From positions 1 to 64,000 of the forward strand of contig JAGXGA010000017.1 in NCBI GenBank assembly GCA_024636975.1: a stretch of 64,000 bases of DNA, written 5' to 3'. This DNA is from Mariniphaga sp. GTDB lineage: Bacteria; Bacteroidota; Bacteroidia; Bacteroidales; Prolixibacteraceae. Positions 9,612-18,436 of this stretch are shown one piece after another. A program made the position numbers and the translations under genes. A model generated the notes under the pieces. It did not search any database. It was not told where the DNA came from and saw only the letters and a list, made by a program, of their open reading frames with translations. How positions within the stretch are numbered: position 1 is the first letter of the stretch; each line of letters begins with the position of its first letter.

Positions 9612-10448
9612 TTAAAATCCGTTGTTTGCCATCTCTTTCAGCCTTCTTATCCGTTCCTCAGTTGGGGGATGGGTGCTGAACATATTTGAAAAGGCTTTAC
9701 CTGAAAAGGGGTTCACGATAAACATATGTGAGGTTGCCTGATTTCCGCTCATGGGTATCTGCTTGCTCCAGTTTTCAAGCTTTGACAAGGCATTGCTCAA
9801 ATAAAGAGGGTTACCGCTGAGCTTTGCTCCGTAATGGTCGGCTTTGTATTCCCTGGTTCTGGAAATGGCCATCCGGATCAGCGATGCTGCAATGGGAGCC
9901 AGAATAAGTGCCAGTATAAAGAAAATAAGGTTTCCACCCTGATTGCTTCCTCCGCGGCTGCCGGCACCGAAACGCATTGCCCAGGCCAGGTAAGAAATAG
10001 CGCCTGCAAATGTGGCTGCTATGGTTCCAATCAGGATATCACGGTTGTTGACATGCCCCAGCTCGTGGGCAAGCACCCCAGAAAGTTCATTGTCTGTCAT
10101 ATTGTTTGCGAGCCCTCTGGTTACAGCGACTGCGGCATTTTTTGGGTTACGCCCTGTAGCAAAAGCATTGGGCTGATCTTTATCGATAATATATACTTTA
10201 GGCATGGGCAAACCGGCTTTATGGGCAAGCTGCTCAACCAGCAGGGTTACCCGGTGATCGGGTGGCAGCTGACGGGCTTTGTATGACTTTAGAACCAGTT
10301 TATCGCTGTAGAAATAGCTGACAAAATTGATGACACCAGCCATTAATAGTGCAACCATCATTCCGACCTGTCCGCCTATTGCCCCGCCAATGAACAGAAA
10401 AATAAAGGTAAGAATTGCCAGAAGGGCCATTGTTTTAAATCCACTCAT
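9612..10448 (-). CDS. htpX: HtpX-type membrane zinc metalloprotease
   Basis: Inner-membrane M48B protease of 278 residues that takes part in membrane protein quality control. Two N-terminal membrane helices lie at about 5-50. The zinc-binding HELGH is at 128-132 inside VLAHELGHVNNRD, and the third ligand is the glutamate in SRTREYKADHYGA. Two further hydrophobic segments (about 140-200) separate them, with a short glycine-rich loop (RFGAGSRGGSNQGGN). The C-terminal FSTHPPTEERIRRL is characteristic of HtpX. Monocistronic, with its start near an AT-rich gap from the DUF456 gene. Confidence 0.95.
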   Translation of the reverse strand: MSGFKTMALLAILTFIFLFIGGAIGGQVGMMVALLMAGVINFVSYFYSDKLVLKSYKARQLPPDHRVTLLVEQLAHKAGLPMPKVYIIDKDQPNAFATGRNPKNAAVAVTRGLANNMTDNELSGVLAHELGHVNNRDILIGTIAATFAGAISYLAWAMRFGAGSRGGSNQGGNLIFFILALILAPIAASLIRMAISRTREYKADHYGAKLSGNPLYLSNALSKLENWSKQIPMSGNQATSHMFIVNPFSGKAFSNMFSTHPPTEERIRRLKEMANNGF

Positions 10449-10545
10449 AGTCTAAAATTTACTTCTGATATTAACTCCGAACCGGAACTTAAAGTTTAAG
10501 AAATCCAACCAATATTTGTTTCGATGAAGAAGACAATAAACTTCA

Positions 10546-11028
10546 TCAGCTAAAAAACAGTTCTTTAGCAAAATACCAGGCCATCATTCCGGCGGCAATA
10601 AGTTGAATAAGGGTGCCTAGTAGAAATCCGACAAAGGAGCCGAACCCTGAACGGAAAGCGGCCGAATGCGTTTTTCCTGCTACCAGTTCTCCGATAACAG
10701 CCCCTGCAAATGGTCCAATTATGATGCCGAATGGCGGAAAAAAGAATATGCCAGCTATTAATCCGATGATGCTTCCCCAAATGCCTTGTCTGCTTCCGCC
10801 AAAACGTTTGGTTCCCCATATTGGAATGAAGTAATCAATCAGGTAGGTTACCGCAGTTATTACTGCCCAGATGATCAAAAACCGGCTGGTGAACTGATGA
10901 TCTTCAGTAAAATGAAGCAGAAGCAATCCGCCATAGCTTAACGGTGGTCCTGGCAAAAAGGGCAGAATACTGCCTATAATGCCGCCAAATATTAAAAGAA
11001 CACCTAACCCGATCAAAAAGTAATCCAT
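10546..11028 (-). CDS. DUF456 family membrane protein
   Basis: 160-residue integral membrane protein with four or five helices. The glycine-rich loops are typical of the DUF456 family: GIIGSILPFLPGPPLSYGG near the N-terminus, a repeat of the G-x-x-P-P-x-G type (FFPPFGIIIGPFAGAVIGEL), and GSFVGFLLGTLIQLIAAGMM at the end. The central helix-breaking GTKRFGGSRQGIWGS also fits. No biochemical function is established for this family. It is the neighbour of htpX on the same strand, separated by about 100 bases. Confidence 0.88.
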   Translation of the reverse strand: MDYFLIGLGVLLIFGGIIGSILPFLPGPPLSYGGLLLLHFTEDHQFTSRFLIIWAVITAVTYLIDYFIPIWGTKRFGGSRQGIWGSIIGLIAGIFFFPPFGIIIGPFAGAVIGELVAGKTHSAAFRSGFGSFVGFLLGTLIQLIAAGMMAWYFAKELFFS

Positions 11029-11199
11029 GACATATCAATTTACTATTGGTAAAAAATACAGCTTTTTTTTGGGAACCGGTGTGTGGAGGAGAATTTTTTC
11101 GGTTGATATGTTTTCTAAGCTATGATGAAGTTAATTTTAAGGTCATTAAGGACTTTAAGGTCATTATAATGAATACAGTAAATAACTTTTGAACCCCAG

Positions 11200-12765
11200 T
11201 TAAAATGCCAGCACATCCTTGATTCCACTAAAGATTGATTTCCACCAGTAGTTGAATATCGATTTCTTTTTTTCGCGTTGAGCAGAGATGGTCCCCTCCT
11301 GGTATGAATTTTTCTCTTTCAGATTCTCTTTGCTTAGGACGAATGTTTCGGTTATGAAGGTTTTTATCTTTTTTTGTGAGCCGTCATCCTTGTCAAGCAG
11401 ACTAATGTCGAGGTTCTCATATTCAAGTGAAAGGCTACCTTCTGATTTGTTTTCATCGTAGGTAAAATCGAAATTCATGGATTTGATACGACCCTCCTCA
11501 ACCCTGACGAATGCAGCAGGGACAAGCATCGGGTTAAAGGCTGTCAGTTGAACCGGTTCCAGGCTTCCTGAGACCTGGTACTGGAGTGAATATTTATTGT
11601 TGGGGAAAACAAACTCCAGCAGCAGGAGCGATTCATTCATTATAAAAGCTCTGGCCGACATTGCGGTTTGCCCGTTAATGGAATCCTGGATGGTGCCCAG
11701 ATTGTATATCGATGCGTATAACCGGTTAAATGTTACCGTTCCTGTTTCAGTGCTCTCTTCAGCATGTTCCTCGTAAACCACACTGGCATTTTTTATGAGT
11801 ATTGAATCGGAATGCAAGGCAAAAGGTAAGGATTTCAGCATTTCCATTGGTAATTTTGTATCCGGCTTGTCGGGAAAGGGAGGCCGCTTGTCTCTGAATA
11901 TTGTTGCAGTGAGTTCGTTAAGCACCGCTTTACGGAATACAACAACCGTATCTTTTAGCAGGGCATCCAGATTAATGCCCTTCATTTCAAATTGCTTCAG
12001 AACGATATCGTACCAGTCGGTTTCAACACCTGTTTGTTTTGCAATATCGTATTTTGAATGTACCGAAGAGAAATAAAGATCCACCAGGCTCAGTGCTTCT
12101 TCTTCTGAGCTGTAATTCAGTGAATCAAACTGCAGGCGATAGAGTTCCCCGGGCAGATCGTAACGGACATTGTTTATATTCACCTGTAGCTTTTCAGCCG
12201 AATGTTTTCCGAAAGTTAACTGCTCTCTGTCGTTGAAGATATTCAGGTTCCAAAGATTAAGACCTGCATGCAGAGTAAGCAAAGTATCGGAATTATCGGA
12301 AGATTGCTTTTGAATTAACACTTCTGCATCTGCAATTTCCAGTTGTTTTATGCGGATCAATTCAATCGGCCTGTCATTTTCTGTACCGGGTTTCTCTGTC
12401 TTCTGATCCTTATCGTCAGATTTTTCCTGCATTAAATTAATTACAGGATTCTGAATGTGAAGTTTGTTGATGATCACCTTATCATTGAAAACAAAAGGGA
12501 AAATATGAATTCCTGTCGCCTGGATTTCGGGAACAATGAATTTTTGATTGCCTGTTGAGTCTTCGGCAACAACATCTTTAATTGTTACACGTCGGAGTAA
12601 AATATTGACGTCAGCTTCCCGGCTTTGGACATTGAATGTTCCCATCTGCCGTTTTTTCAGCTCATTTTCAATGTAATTGCCAAGTAGTACTGCCCCTGAA
12701 AAAATCAGGATTAGCACAGCAATTACAATTATGCCAACAATTATAACAGGTTTATTTTTTTTCAT
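11200..12765 (-). CDS. Hypothetical AsmA-like single-pass protein
   Basis: 521 residues with one N-terminal membrane anchor (about 7-29, rich in I and V, followed by YIENELKKR) and a large beta-rich periplasmic region. The pattern of repeated strands, with short phrases such as VNILLRRVTIKDVV, FNDKVIINKLHIQNPVI and IRIKQLEIADAEVLI, resembles AsmA/DUF748-type proteins that span the periplasm. A short lysine/aspartate-rich low-complexity linker (SDDKDQKTEKPGTENDRP) lies near residue 120. The family assignment is tentative. It may be involved in the outer membrane, but nothing in the neighbourhood confirms this. Confidence 0.75.
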   Translation of the reverse strand: MKKNKPVIIVGIIVIAVLILIFSGAVLLGNYIENELKKRQMGTFNVQSREADVNILLRRVTIKDVVAEDSTGNQKFIVPEIQATGIHIFPFVFNDKVIINKLHIQNPVINLMQEKSDDKDQKTEKPGTENDRPIELIRIKQLEIADAEVLIQKQSSDNSDTLLTLHAGLNLWNLNIFNDREQLTFGKHSAEKLQVNINNVRYDLPGELYRLQFDSLNYSSEEEALSLVDLYFSSVHSKYDIAKQTGVETDWYDIVLKQFEMKGINLDALLKDTVVVFRKAVLNELTATIFRDKRPPFPDKPDTKLPMEMLKSLPFALHSDSILIKNASVVYEEHAEESTETGTVTFNRLYASIYNLGTIQDSINGQTAMSARAFIMNESLLLLEFVFPNNKYSLQYQVSGSLEPVQLTAFNPMLVPAAFVRVEEGRIKSMNFDFTYDENKSEGSLSLEYENLDISLLDKDDGSQKKIKTFITETFVLSKENLKEKNSYQEGTISAQREKKKSIFNYWWKSIFSGIKDVLAF

Positions 12766-13090
12766 GAAAGTTCATTAAAAATAATCTGATCAGGTAATTA
12801 AACAGCGGACATAAATTAAATATATTAATTGCCTACATCGAAAAATTGTGCCAACAAATGGTTTTAAGCGTTTGGAGTATCACAGAAAAGACACCTATAG
12901 CCGGCTGATACAATCAGATAATGATAAGTGTGCATGTAAACGATCGATTGTTGATTAGAAAAAGCATATGCTGTATTGACAGGTAATTTGTCAGAAATGA
13001 TGATTAATTCCCCAAAATATGAGCATAAACGTCCCGTTCAGAGGTTCATTAGCCGGATGTTATTATGATAATTCCATATAATTAGATAGT

Positions 13091-13110
13091 ATTAACATTT
13101 AAATGTTAAT
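13091..13110. repeat. Perfect 20-bp palindrome upstream of rpmB
   Basis: ATTAACATTTAAATGTTAAT is fully self-complementary with no loop, which fits a dimeric DNA-binding protein site better than an RNA hairpin. It lies 110 bases before the rpmB start and about 28 bases upstream of a candidate -33 element. Confidence 0.5.
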
Positions 13111-13137
13111 TGTTTCCTGAAAAACTTGGTGAACAGC

Positions 13138-13168
13138 TTGATTATTTATTAAAAAAGTATTTTCTTTG
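13138..13168 (+). promoter_or_regulatory. Weak promoter candidate for rpmB
   Basis: TTG at 13138-13140 and TTTCTTTG at 13161-13168 approximate the Bacteroidota -33 (TTTG) and -7 (TAnnTTTG) boxes at a spacing of 20 bases; the second position of the -7 box does not match. Transcription would begin around 13174, giving a leader of about 45 bases. Confidence 0.35.
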
Positions 13169-13219
13169 CAAGCCGTTAAAAAACGTGTTTGTTTTGTACA
13201 TCAAGAAATTATAATAGAA

Positions 13220-13462
13220 ATGTCACGAGTTTGTCAAATAACAGGAAAGAGTGCGATGGTGGGTAACAATGTTTCTCACTCAAAACGCAGGACGAAAAGA
13301 AAGTTCGATGTGAATCTGTTCAGGAAGAAATTCTATCTTCCAAACGAAGATCGCTGGGTGCAGTTAATAGTTTCAGCAGCGGGTTTACGGACGATAAACA
13401 AAAAAGGCATAGTAGCAGCCATTAAGGATGCAAAAGCAAAAGGAATTTTAGAAAAAATTTAA
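13220..13462 (+). CDS. rpmB: 50S ribosomal protein bL28
   Basis: 80-residue large-subunit ribosomal protein that binds near the E site. The start is the ATG at 13220 ([20 protein letters not shown]), the canonical beginning. An in-frame TTG at 13166 would add 18 residues with no match in the family. The conserved [18 protein letters not shown] and LRTINKKGI segments are present. It has the single N-terminal cysteine but not a full zinc-binding set. First gene of the rpmB-rpmG-DUF4295 cluster that is usual in Bacteroidota; 12 bases separate it from rpmG. Confidence 0.97.
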   Translation: MSRVCQITGKSAMVGNNVSHSKRRTKRKFDVNLFRKKFYLPNEDRWVQLIVSAAGLRTINKKGIVAAIKDAKAKGILEKI

Positions 13463-13474
13463 AGAAACTCTGTA

Positions 13475-13663
13475 ATGGCAAAGAAAAGTAAAGGCGCAAG
13501 AATTCAGGTTATTTTGGAATGCACTGAGCATAAAAACAGTGGTATGCCAGGAACCTCGCGGTACATTACAACTAAGAACCGCAAAAACACACCCGACAGG
13601 TTGGAAGTTAAAAAGTACAACCCGGTATTAAAGAAAGTTACAGTACATAAAGAAATTAAATAA
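13475..13663 (+). CDS. rpmG: 50S ribosomal protein bL33
   Basis: 62-residue ribosomal protein of the E-site region. It starts [20 protein letters not shown] and ends with [11 protein letters not shown]. The family signature [24 protein letters not shown] is present in full. This is a zinc-independent form, with only one cysteine (C16) rather than the two CxxC pairs. Lies between rpmB and the DUF4295 gene on the same transcript. Confidence 0.97.
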   Translation: MAKKSKGARIQVILECTEHKNSGMPGTSRYITTKNRKNTPDRLEVKKYNPVLKKVTVHKEIK

Positions 13664-13675
13664 ATACTTTGAATT

Positions 13676-13831
13676 ATGGCAAAGAAGACGGTTGCGACAT
13701 TACAAAAAGGTGCTGGTAAAGGTCATGCGAAAGTAATTAAGATGATCAAAAACACTGAAACCGGTGCATACGCTTTCAAGGAAGAAGTAATTATCAACGA
13801 CGAGGTAAAAGATTATTTTTCTAAACAATAA
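13676..13831 (+). CDS. DUF4295 small basic protein
   Basis: 51-residue lysine-rich protein beginning MAKKTVATLQKGAGKGHAKV and ending in DYFSKQ. It starts 12 bases after rpmG in the fixed Bacteroidota order bL28-bL33-DUF4295, which suggests a ribosome-associated role. The function has not been demonstrated as far as I know. Followed by a strong terminator. Confidence 0.9.
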   Translation: MAKKTVATLQKGAGKGHAKVIKMIKNTETGAYAFKEEVIINDEVKDYFSKQ

Positions 13832-13851
13832 TATTGAACCGCATGAGCAGG

Positions 13852-13892
13852 AGAAGCTTTCATCAGATCAGGTGGAAGCTTCTTTTGTTTTG
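13852..13892 (+). terminator. Rho-independent terminator after rpmB-rpmG-DUF4295
   Basis: AGAAGCTT (13852-13859) pairs with AAGCTTCT (13876-13883), and the stem extends three further pairs inwards, including one G-T pair. A TTTTGTTTT tract follows. It lies between the ribosomal cluster and ftsY. Confidence 0.75.
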
Positions 13893-13951
13893 ATACCTGC
13901 CCTTTCTCATCAGAAAAATTACTATTTTTAACCACAGCAAATAATAGTTCA

Positions 13952-14905
13952 ATGGGAATATTCGGAAGTTTCACAAGAAGTAAAAAGGAGAACCTCGACC
14001 AGGGCCTTTCGAAGACCAAGGAAAGTGTATTTAAAAAACTTGGACGTGCAGTAGCAGGTAAATCAAAGGTTGATGAGGAGTTGCTTGATAATCTGGAAGA
14101 AATACTGATTTCTTCGGATGTAGGGGTTGACACAACATTGAAAATCATACGCAGGATTGAAGATCGGGTTGCCCGCGACCGCTACATGGGGGTTGAGGAA
14201 CTGAATACCATCCTTAAAGATGAAATTGCTGCATTGCTTGAAGAAAACAATACCGGCGATGCTTCCGAATTCGATCTTCCCGAAACAGAGAAGCCTTACG
14301 TTATTATGGTTGTAGGGGTGAACGGTGTTGGTAAAACAACTACCATCGGGAAGCTTGCATATCAGTTTAAGGAAGCCGATAAAAAGGTGGTTCTCGGTGC
14401 AGCTGATACGTTCAGGGCTGCAGCCATTGAACAGCTTGAAATCTGGGCTAAACGTGTGGATGTTCCTATTGTAAAGCAGAAAATGGGCTCTGACCCTGCC
14501 TCGGTAGCTTTCGATACCCTTTCATCGGCTCTGAAGAGCAATGCCGATGTAGTAATTATCGATACGGCTGGTCGCCTTCACAACAAGGTGAATTTGATGA
14601 ATGAGCTGTCGAAGATAAAAAAGGTGATGACACGGATTGTTCCCGGGGCACCCCATGAAGTACTTCTGATACTTGACGGCTCTACAGGTCAGAATGCCTT
14701 CGAACAGGCCAAGCAGTTCACAAAAGCAACTGAGGTAACGGCTCTGGCACTTACCAAACTTGACGGTACGGCAAAGGGGGGAGTGGTTATCGGTATTTCC
14801 GATCAGTTTAAAATCCCGGTTAAGTACATCGGCATTGGCGAGAAAATGGAGCATTTGCAGGTTTTCAGAAGACGGGAATTTGTGGAGTCTCTTTTCTCTG
14901 AATAG
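13952..14905 (+). CDS. ftsY: Signal recognition particle receptor FtsY
   Basis: SRP-receptor GTPase of 317 residues that docks ribosome-SRP complexes at the membrane. The helical N domain is at about 20-100, and the G domain holds GVNGVGKTTTIGKLA (P-loop, about 122-136), DTFRAAAIEQL, DTAGRLHNKVNLMNELSKI and TKLDGTAKGG. The acidic A domain found in E. coli FtsY is absent, as in most Bacteroidota. It follows the ribosomal cluster on the same strand after a terminator-like hairpin. Confidence 0.97.
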   Translation: MGIFGSFTRSKKENLDQGLSKTKESVFKKLGRAVAGKSKVDEELLDNLEEILISSDVGVDTTLKIIRRIEDRVARDRYMGVEELNTILKDEIAALLEENNTGDASEFDLPETEKPYVIMVVGVNGVGKTTTIGKLAYQFKEADKKVVLGAADTFRAAAIEQLEIWAKRVDVPIVKQKMGSDPASVAFDTLSSALKSNADVVIIDTAGRLHNKVNLMNELSKIKKVMTRIVPGAPHEVLLILDGSTGQNAFEQAKQFTKATEVTALALTKLDGTAKGGVVIGISDQFKIPVKYIGIGEKMEHLQVFRRREFVESLFSE

Positions 14906-15039
14906 CAACCGGTTCCGGCTTACTTTTTCGTATAATAATAATTTCTGACGTAACCCATTCGGCATCTTTCAAGCCTGGAGGTGGTTGTATGAGCAAATTG
15001 TTTTTCATACCCGAAAACCAATACACATAAAGGATGTGA

Positions 15040-15081
15040 CTACCAAAATTAGTATATTTATTCCAAATTTAATATTGGTAG
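15040..15081 (+). promoter_or_regulatory. Inverted repeat abutting the Fic start codon (operator candidate)
   Basis: CTACCAAAATTA (15040-15051) and TAATATTGGTAG (15070-15081) match as an inverted repeat at 11 of 12 positions around an 18-base AT-rich core. The right arm ends at the base before the ATG. A dimeric repressor bound here, or the Fic protein itself, could block both promoter and start codon; this role is inferred. Confidence 0.5.
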
Positions 15082-15843
15082 ATGAGAATCACAGAAAGGA
15101 AGTATTTAGACTCATATATAAAGTCTATAGGGAAGGAAATTCCTAACTTAATTGACGGTTTTGATTTTTCGGAAAATCGCGTTAAACTTGATTATCAGAC
15201 AAAATCTTCTGCTGTTTATTCATCTAATATTGAAGGAAATAGTATCGATTTGAATTCATACATGAATTATGAAATTAATAAAGATAAATTTAAAGTAGGA
15301 AAAGAAATCGAAGAAATTGAGAATTTGATTGAAGCATATGAGTTTGCTCAAAATAATAAATTAACTGAAGAAAATTTATTGAACTGCCATAAAATATTTT
15401 CTGACACTTTATTAATAAGAAGTAAAAGAGGGAAGTATCGTATTGAACAGATTGGCGTTTTCGGAAAAACAGGTTTAGCATACATGGCAGTTGAGCCTGA
15501 ATTTGTGAAGAAAGAAATGAAAATACTATTCCAGGATTTAGATGAGTTAATTTCATCAGAACTTAATGAAATTGAAGTCTTGTATTTTGCATCGTTGATT
15601 CATTTACGGTTTGTTCATATACATCCATTTAGAGACGGAAACGGCAGAGCAGCACGATTGGTAGAAAAATGGTTTATAACAGAGAAATTGGGATATGATT
15701 TTTGGAAATTACCTTCAGAAGAATATTATAAAATGAACCAGTCACGATATTATGAGACAATTAATCTTGGAGTGAATTTTTACGAATTGAATTATAACAA
15801 ATGTGTTGAATTTTTAGAAATGCTGCCTAATTGTTTAAAATAA
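15082..15843 (+). CDS. Fic family protein (AMP transferase-type)
   Basis: 253 residues. Fic enzymes transfer AMP, or sometimes another phosphate-containing group, from a nucleotide to hydroxyl side chains of target proteins. The catalytic motif HPFRDGNGRAAR lies at 181-192 with the essential histidine H181. An autoinhibitory helix motif of the class II type is at 47-52 (S47-S-N-I-E51-G52), so the protein is probably held inactive until released. There is no adjacent antitoxin gene, which agrees with the built-in inhibitor. The gene is clearly richer in A and T than ftsY upstream and the gene downstream, and it carries its own operator-like repeat. It may have been acquired horizontally. Confidence 0.92.
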   Translation: MRITERKYLDSYIKSIGKEIPNLIDGFDFSENRVKLDYQTKSSAVYSSNIEGNSIDLNSYMNYEINKDKFKVGKEIEEIENLIEAYEFAQNNKLTEENLLNCHKIFSDTLLIRSKRGKYRIEQIGVFGKTGLAYMAVEPEFVKKEMKILFQDLDELISSELNEIEVLYFASLIHLRFVHIHPFRDGNGRAARLVEKWFITEKLGYDFWKLPSEEYYKMNQSRYYETINLGVNFYELNYNKCVEFLEMLPNCLK

Positions 15844-15937
15844 ATAAATTCCTATCATAAACACATTCGGTATAGTTCAGAAGTATCAGGTACCATCCTT
15901 TTATTCTGACTGATAGAAAGAAAGTTTTTTTTCCTGG

Positions 15938-17077
15938 TTACTCCTGTTCAGGGTTATTCTGTTCAGGATTATTACCCGGTAAAAAATGGCCAGCCATAAG
16001 AAAGACAGGTAAGTCTTCGCTGATTGAACTCAGGTTGGTTGCACAGGCTATGACCAGTTCATCTTCCGGGTAAATTAGTATGGTAGCACTGCCACCCGTT
16101 ACACTGCCACTTTTTCCGTAAAACTTTCGTCCGGAGCGGTCTTCAAGGAGAATCCAGCCGTTAGTCATGGGTGCAGGCACATTGCTATCCAGCATCACTG
16201 GTTCAAATAGGCCGGCTTTGATGTGTTCAGACAGGTATTCTGAATAGAGCAATGCATTGCCAAACTTAACCAGATCTTCAGCATTAGACAGCAATCCTTC
16301 TGAAGGTGCCCGGTATCTCATGTCTCTGTATGTGGCATGCATTATTTGGGCTACAAAGTTATGGTCGAAGTAATCGGAACGGCCTTTTATGACAGTGAAC
16401 GGGTTATCGACTATGGTGTTTTCAAGCCCTAGTGTATCGGTTACATATTTCTTCAATATATTATGGTAATGAAGTCCGGTTGCTTTTTCCAATACAGCAC
16501 CCAGCAAATTGTAATTAAACATAGTGGGGATCTGGAAGGTTCCGGGCGGAACAAGCAGGGTATCGTCGCGGAAATTTTCAATTCCATTTTTTATGGAAAT
16601 GTTTAACCCAGGCCAGTCTATTTCTTCAGTATTTGGTTCCCTGATGCCCGATGTTTGCTGCACCAGATGCCGGATGGGAATCTTGTACTCTTTTTCAGGG
16701 AATTCCGGGAAATAAACTTGAACTGATGAATCGGGATGCAAGGTGCCGTTTTCCACCAGTATATGGTAAAGTAGTGCGGTGAAAACTTCAGATACTTCAC
16801 CAATCCTGAATTTTGTGGAGCGCTTGGCCGGTACTTCGAGATCTTTTGAAGCAAGACCCAGGCCTTCTGAATAAATGATTTTTCCCTCTTTGGAAATGGC
16901 AACATTTAATCCCGGAATGAAATTTCGAGCCATAAAAAATGTTACATCCTTGCGTGCAGCTTTAATTTCATCGATGTAACTGCGGTCGTATACCACATCA
17001 GTATTGTTTTTTTTACAGCCCTGAAAGTTTAAAAAAAGAACCAGTAAAACAAAAAGTTTAAGAACTCTGCTTTTCAT
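15938..17077 (-). CDS. Beta-lactamase-fold lipoprotein lacking catalytic SxxK
   Basis: 379 residues, a lipoprotein by its signal peptide and lipobox (residues 16-21, LNFQGC, lipidated C21), related to class C beta-lactamase/D-alanyl peptidase serine hydrolases. Fold landmarks are present: NVAISKEGKIIYSEGLGLAS, FRIGEVSEVFTALLYHIL and LVQQTSGIREP. Where active members have S-x-x-K in FRIGSVSKxFTA, this protein has E94-V-S-E97, and the YxN motif before NLLGAVLEKATG is also missing. It is therefore probably a non-catalytic family member that binds peptidoglycan or another ligand, although an altered mechanism cannot be excluded. Neighbours give no clue. Confidence 0.85.
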   Translation of the reverse strand: MKSRVLKLFVLLVLFLNFQGCKKNNTDVVYDRSYIDEIKAARKDVTFFMARNFIPGLNVAISKEGKIIYSEGLGLASKDLEVPAKRSTKFRIGEVSEVFTALLYHILVENGTLHPDSSVQVYFPEFPEKEYKIPIRHLVQQTSGIREPNTEEIDWPGLNISIKNGIENFRDDTLLVPPGTFQIPTMFNYNLLGAVLEKATGLHYHNILKKYVTDTLGLENTIVDNPFTVIKGRSDYFDHNFVAQIMHATYRDMRYRAPSEGLLSNAEDLVKFGNALLYSEYLSEHIKAGLFEPVMLDSNVPAPMTNGWILLEDRSGRKFYGKSGSVTGGSATILIYPEDELVIACATNLSSISEDLPVFLMAGHFLPGNNPEQNNPEQE

Positions 17078-17138
17078 AATCTTTTTGATTTTTTGCTTTT
17101 ATTTTAATGTTATATTTAAAATTTAGAATCAACTTCAG

Positions 17139-18365
17139 TTATACGCCCACCAGTGTTTCCTCTTTTTCTGTCCGGGCAATTATCACTGCACCACAACTGT
17201 CGCTCCACACATTTACCGAAGTACGAATCATATCAAGTATACGGTCGACAGCTAATATTAAACCAATACCTTCCAGAGGTAAACCAACGGCAGAAAGTAC
17301 CACTGTAATCATCACCAGTCCTGCCATGGGAATTCCTGCGGCTCCTATAGATGCCAGCAAAGCCGTAACCACTACCAGCACCTGTTGGGTGAAAGTTAAA
17401 TCAACGCCATATGCCTGGGCAATGAACATGGCAGCCACACATTCATATAAGGCTGTACCGTCCATATTTATTGTGGCACCAAGAGGAAGAGTGAAACTTG
17501 AAATTTTATTTGAAACGCCACTCTGATTTTCCAACGCTTCCATGGTTAGGGGTAAGGTTGCACTTGATGATGAAGTTGAAAAAGCTGTGAGCAGCGGAAC
17601 CGTCATATTTTTTAAATGAGCATAAGGTTTGGCTTTTCCCATTACCCTGACTATAAGCGGCAGAGATACCAGTGCATGAAAAAGCAAAGCTCCCACTACA
17701 CATAAACTATATACAGCAAGACTGCCTGCAATGCTGGCAAGCTCTCCGGCATTTCGTTGTACCTCACTGGCTACAATTCCAAAAATACCTAGGGGAGTGA
17801 AGCGTATGATGAAAAGAGTAACTTTCATCATTACCTGAAATATTGAATCGAAAAAGTTTGTCAGGCTCAGTCTGTAGTTTTCATCGGCCCTGGTAATAAA
17901 AAAACCAAACAGAATGGCAAAGAATATTACCGGCAGGATATCGCCGCGAGCCATCGAATCAATAATGTTTTCAGGAATAAGGCGATAAAATATATCCCTT
18001 ACCGAACCGGCCTGTTCTGCCAGTCCTTCCACCGATTTTGAAAACCCCAGATCAACACCAACGCCAGGTTTAACCACATTTACAACAGCAAGCCCTGTTA
18101 AAATGGCAAGAGTGCTGGTTGTAAGATAATATGCCATTGTTTTCAATCCAAGCCTGCCCAGGTTTTTCCCGTCGCCCATACTGGTAACACCACTTATAAT
18201 GGAGCTGAATACAAGCGGGATGATGACCATTTTCAGGGCACGCAGAAAAATATCTCCCATCCAGGAAACATAAGGTACACCCTGAGGTATAAAGTATCCA
18301 AACAGAACAGCCAGTATAAAAGCAATAAGTATTTGCCAGTGCAGTTTGATTTTCAAGATTCTCAC
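17139..18365 (-). CDS. Dicarboxylate/amino acid:cation symporter (DAACS family)
   Basis: 408-residue inner-membrane carrier that takes up glutamate, aspartate or C4-dicarboxylates with Na+ or H+. It has eight hydrophobic helices and two re-entrant loops. The serine-rich loop (TSSSSATLPLTMEAL) and the NMDGT motif (GATINMDGTALYECVAAMFIAQ, split here as helix 7) are both present. The start is a GTG at 18365 (MRILKIKLHWQILIAF); no in-frame ATG precedes it. Monocistronic between a lipoprotein gene and the GH29 gene. The exact substrate cannot be read from the sequence. Confidence 0.93.
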   Translation of the reverse strand: MRILKIKLHWQILIAFILAVLFGYFIPQGVPYVSWMGDIFLRALKMVIIPLVFSSIISGVTSMGDGKNLGRLGLKTMAYYLTTSTLAILTGLAVVNVVKPGVGVDLGFSKSVEGLAEQAGSVRDIFYRLIPENIIDSMARGDILPVIFFAILFGFFITRADENYRLSLTNFFDSIFQVMMKVTLFIIRFTPLGIFGIVASEVQRNAGELASIAGSLAVYSLCVVGALLFHALVSLPLIVRVMGKAKPYAHLKNMTVPLLTAFSTSSSSATLPLTMEALENQSGVSNKISSFTLPLGATINMDGTALYECVAAMFIAQAYGVDLTFTQQVLVVVTALLASIGAAGIPMAGLVMITVVLSAVGLPLEGIGLILAVDRILDMIRTSVNVWSDSCGAVIIARTEKEETLVGV

Positions 18366-18436
18366 ATTTCCAATTTTAAAAAGGTTTTGTAAAGGGGTGC
18401 TAAATTAATTTATTTATGAGATATGGCAAATACCAA

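Larger units (their letters stand above)
12766..13219. other. Intergenic region upstream of the ribosomal protein cluster
   Basis: About 450 AT-rich bases between the divergent AsmA-like gene and rpmB. It holds a perfect 20-base palindrome and a weak promoter candidate, listed separately. No open frame with protein-like composition was seen. Confidence 0.5.

Noticed and set aside
13475-13663. Zinc-dependent paralogue of bL33
   Set aside because: Only one cysteine is present, so it is the zinc-independent form and not a zinc-responsive duplicate.
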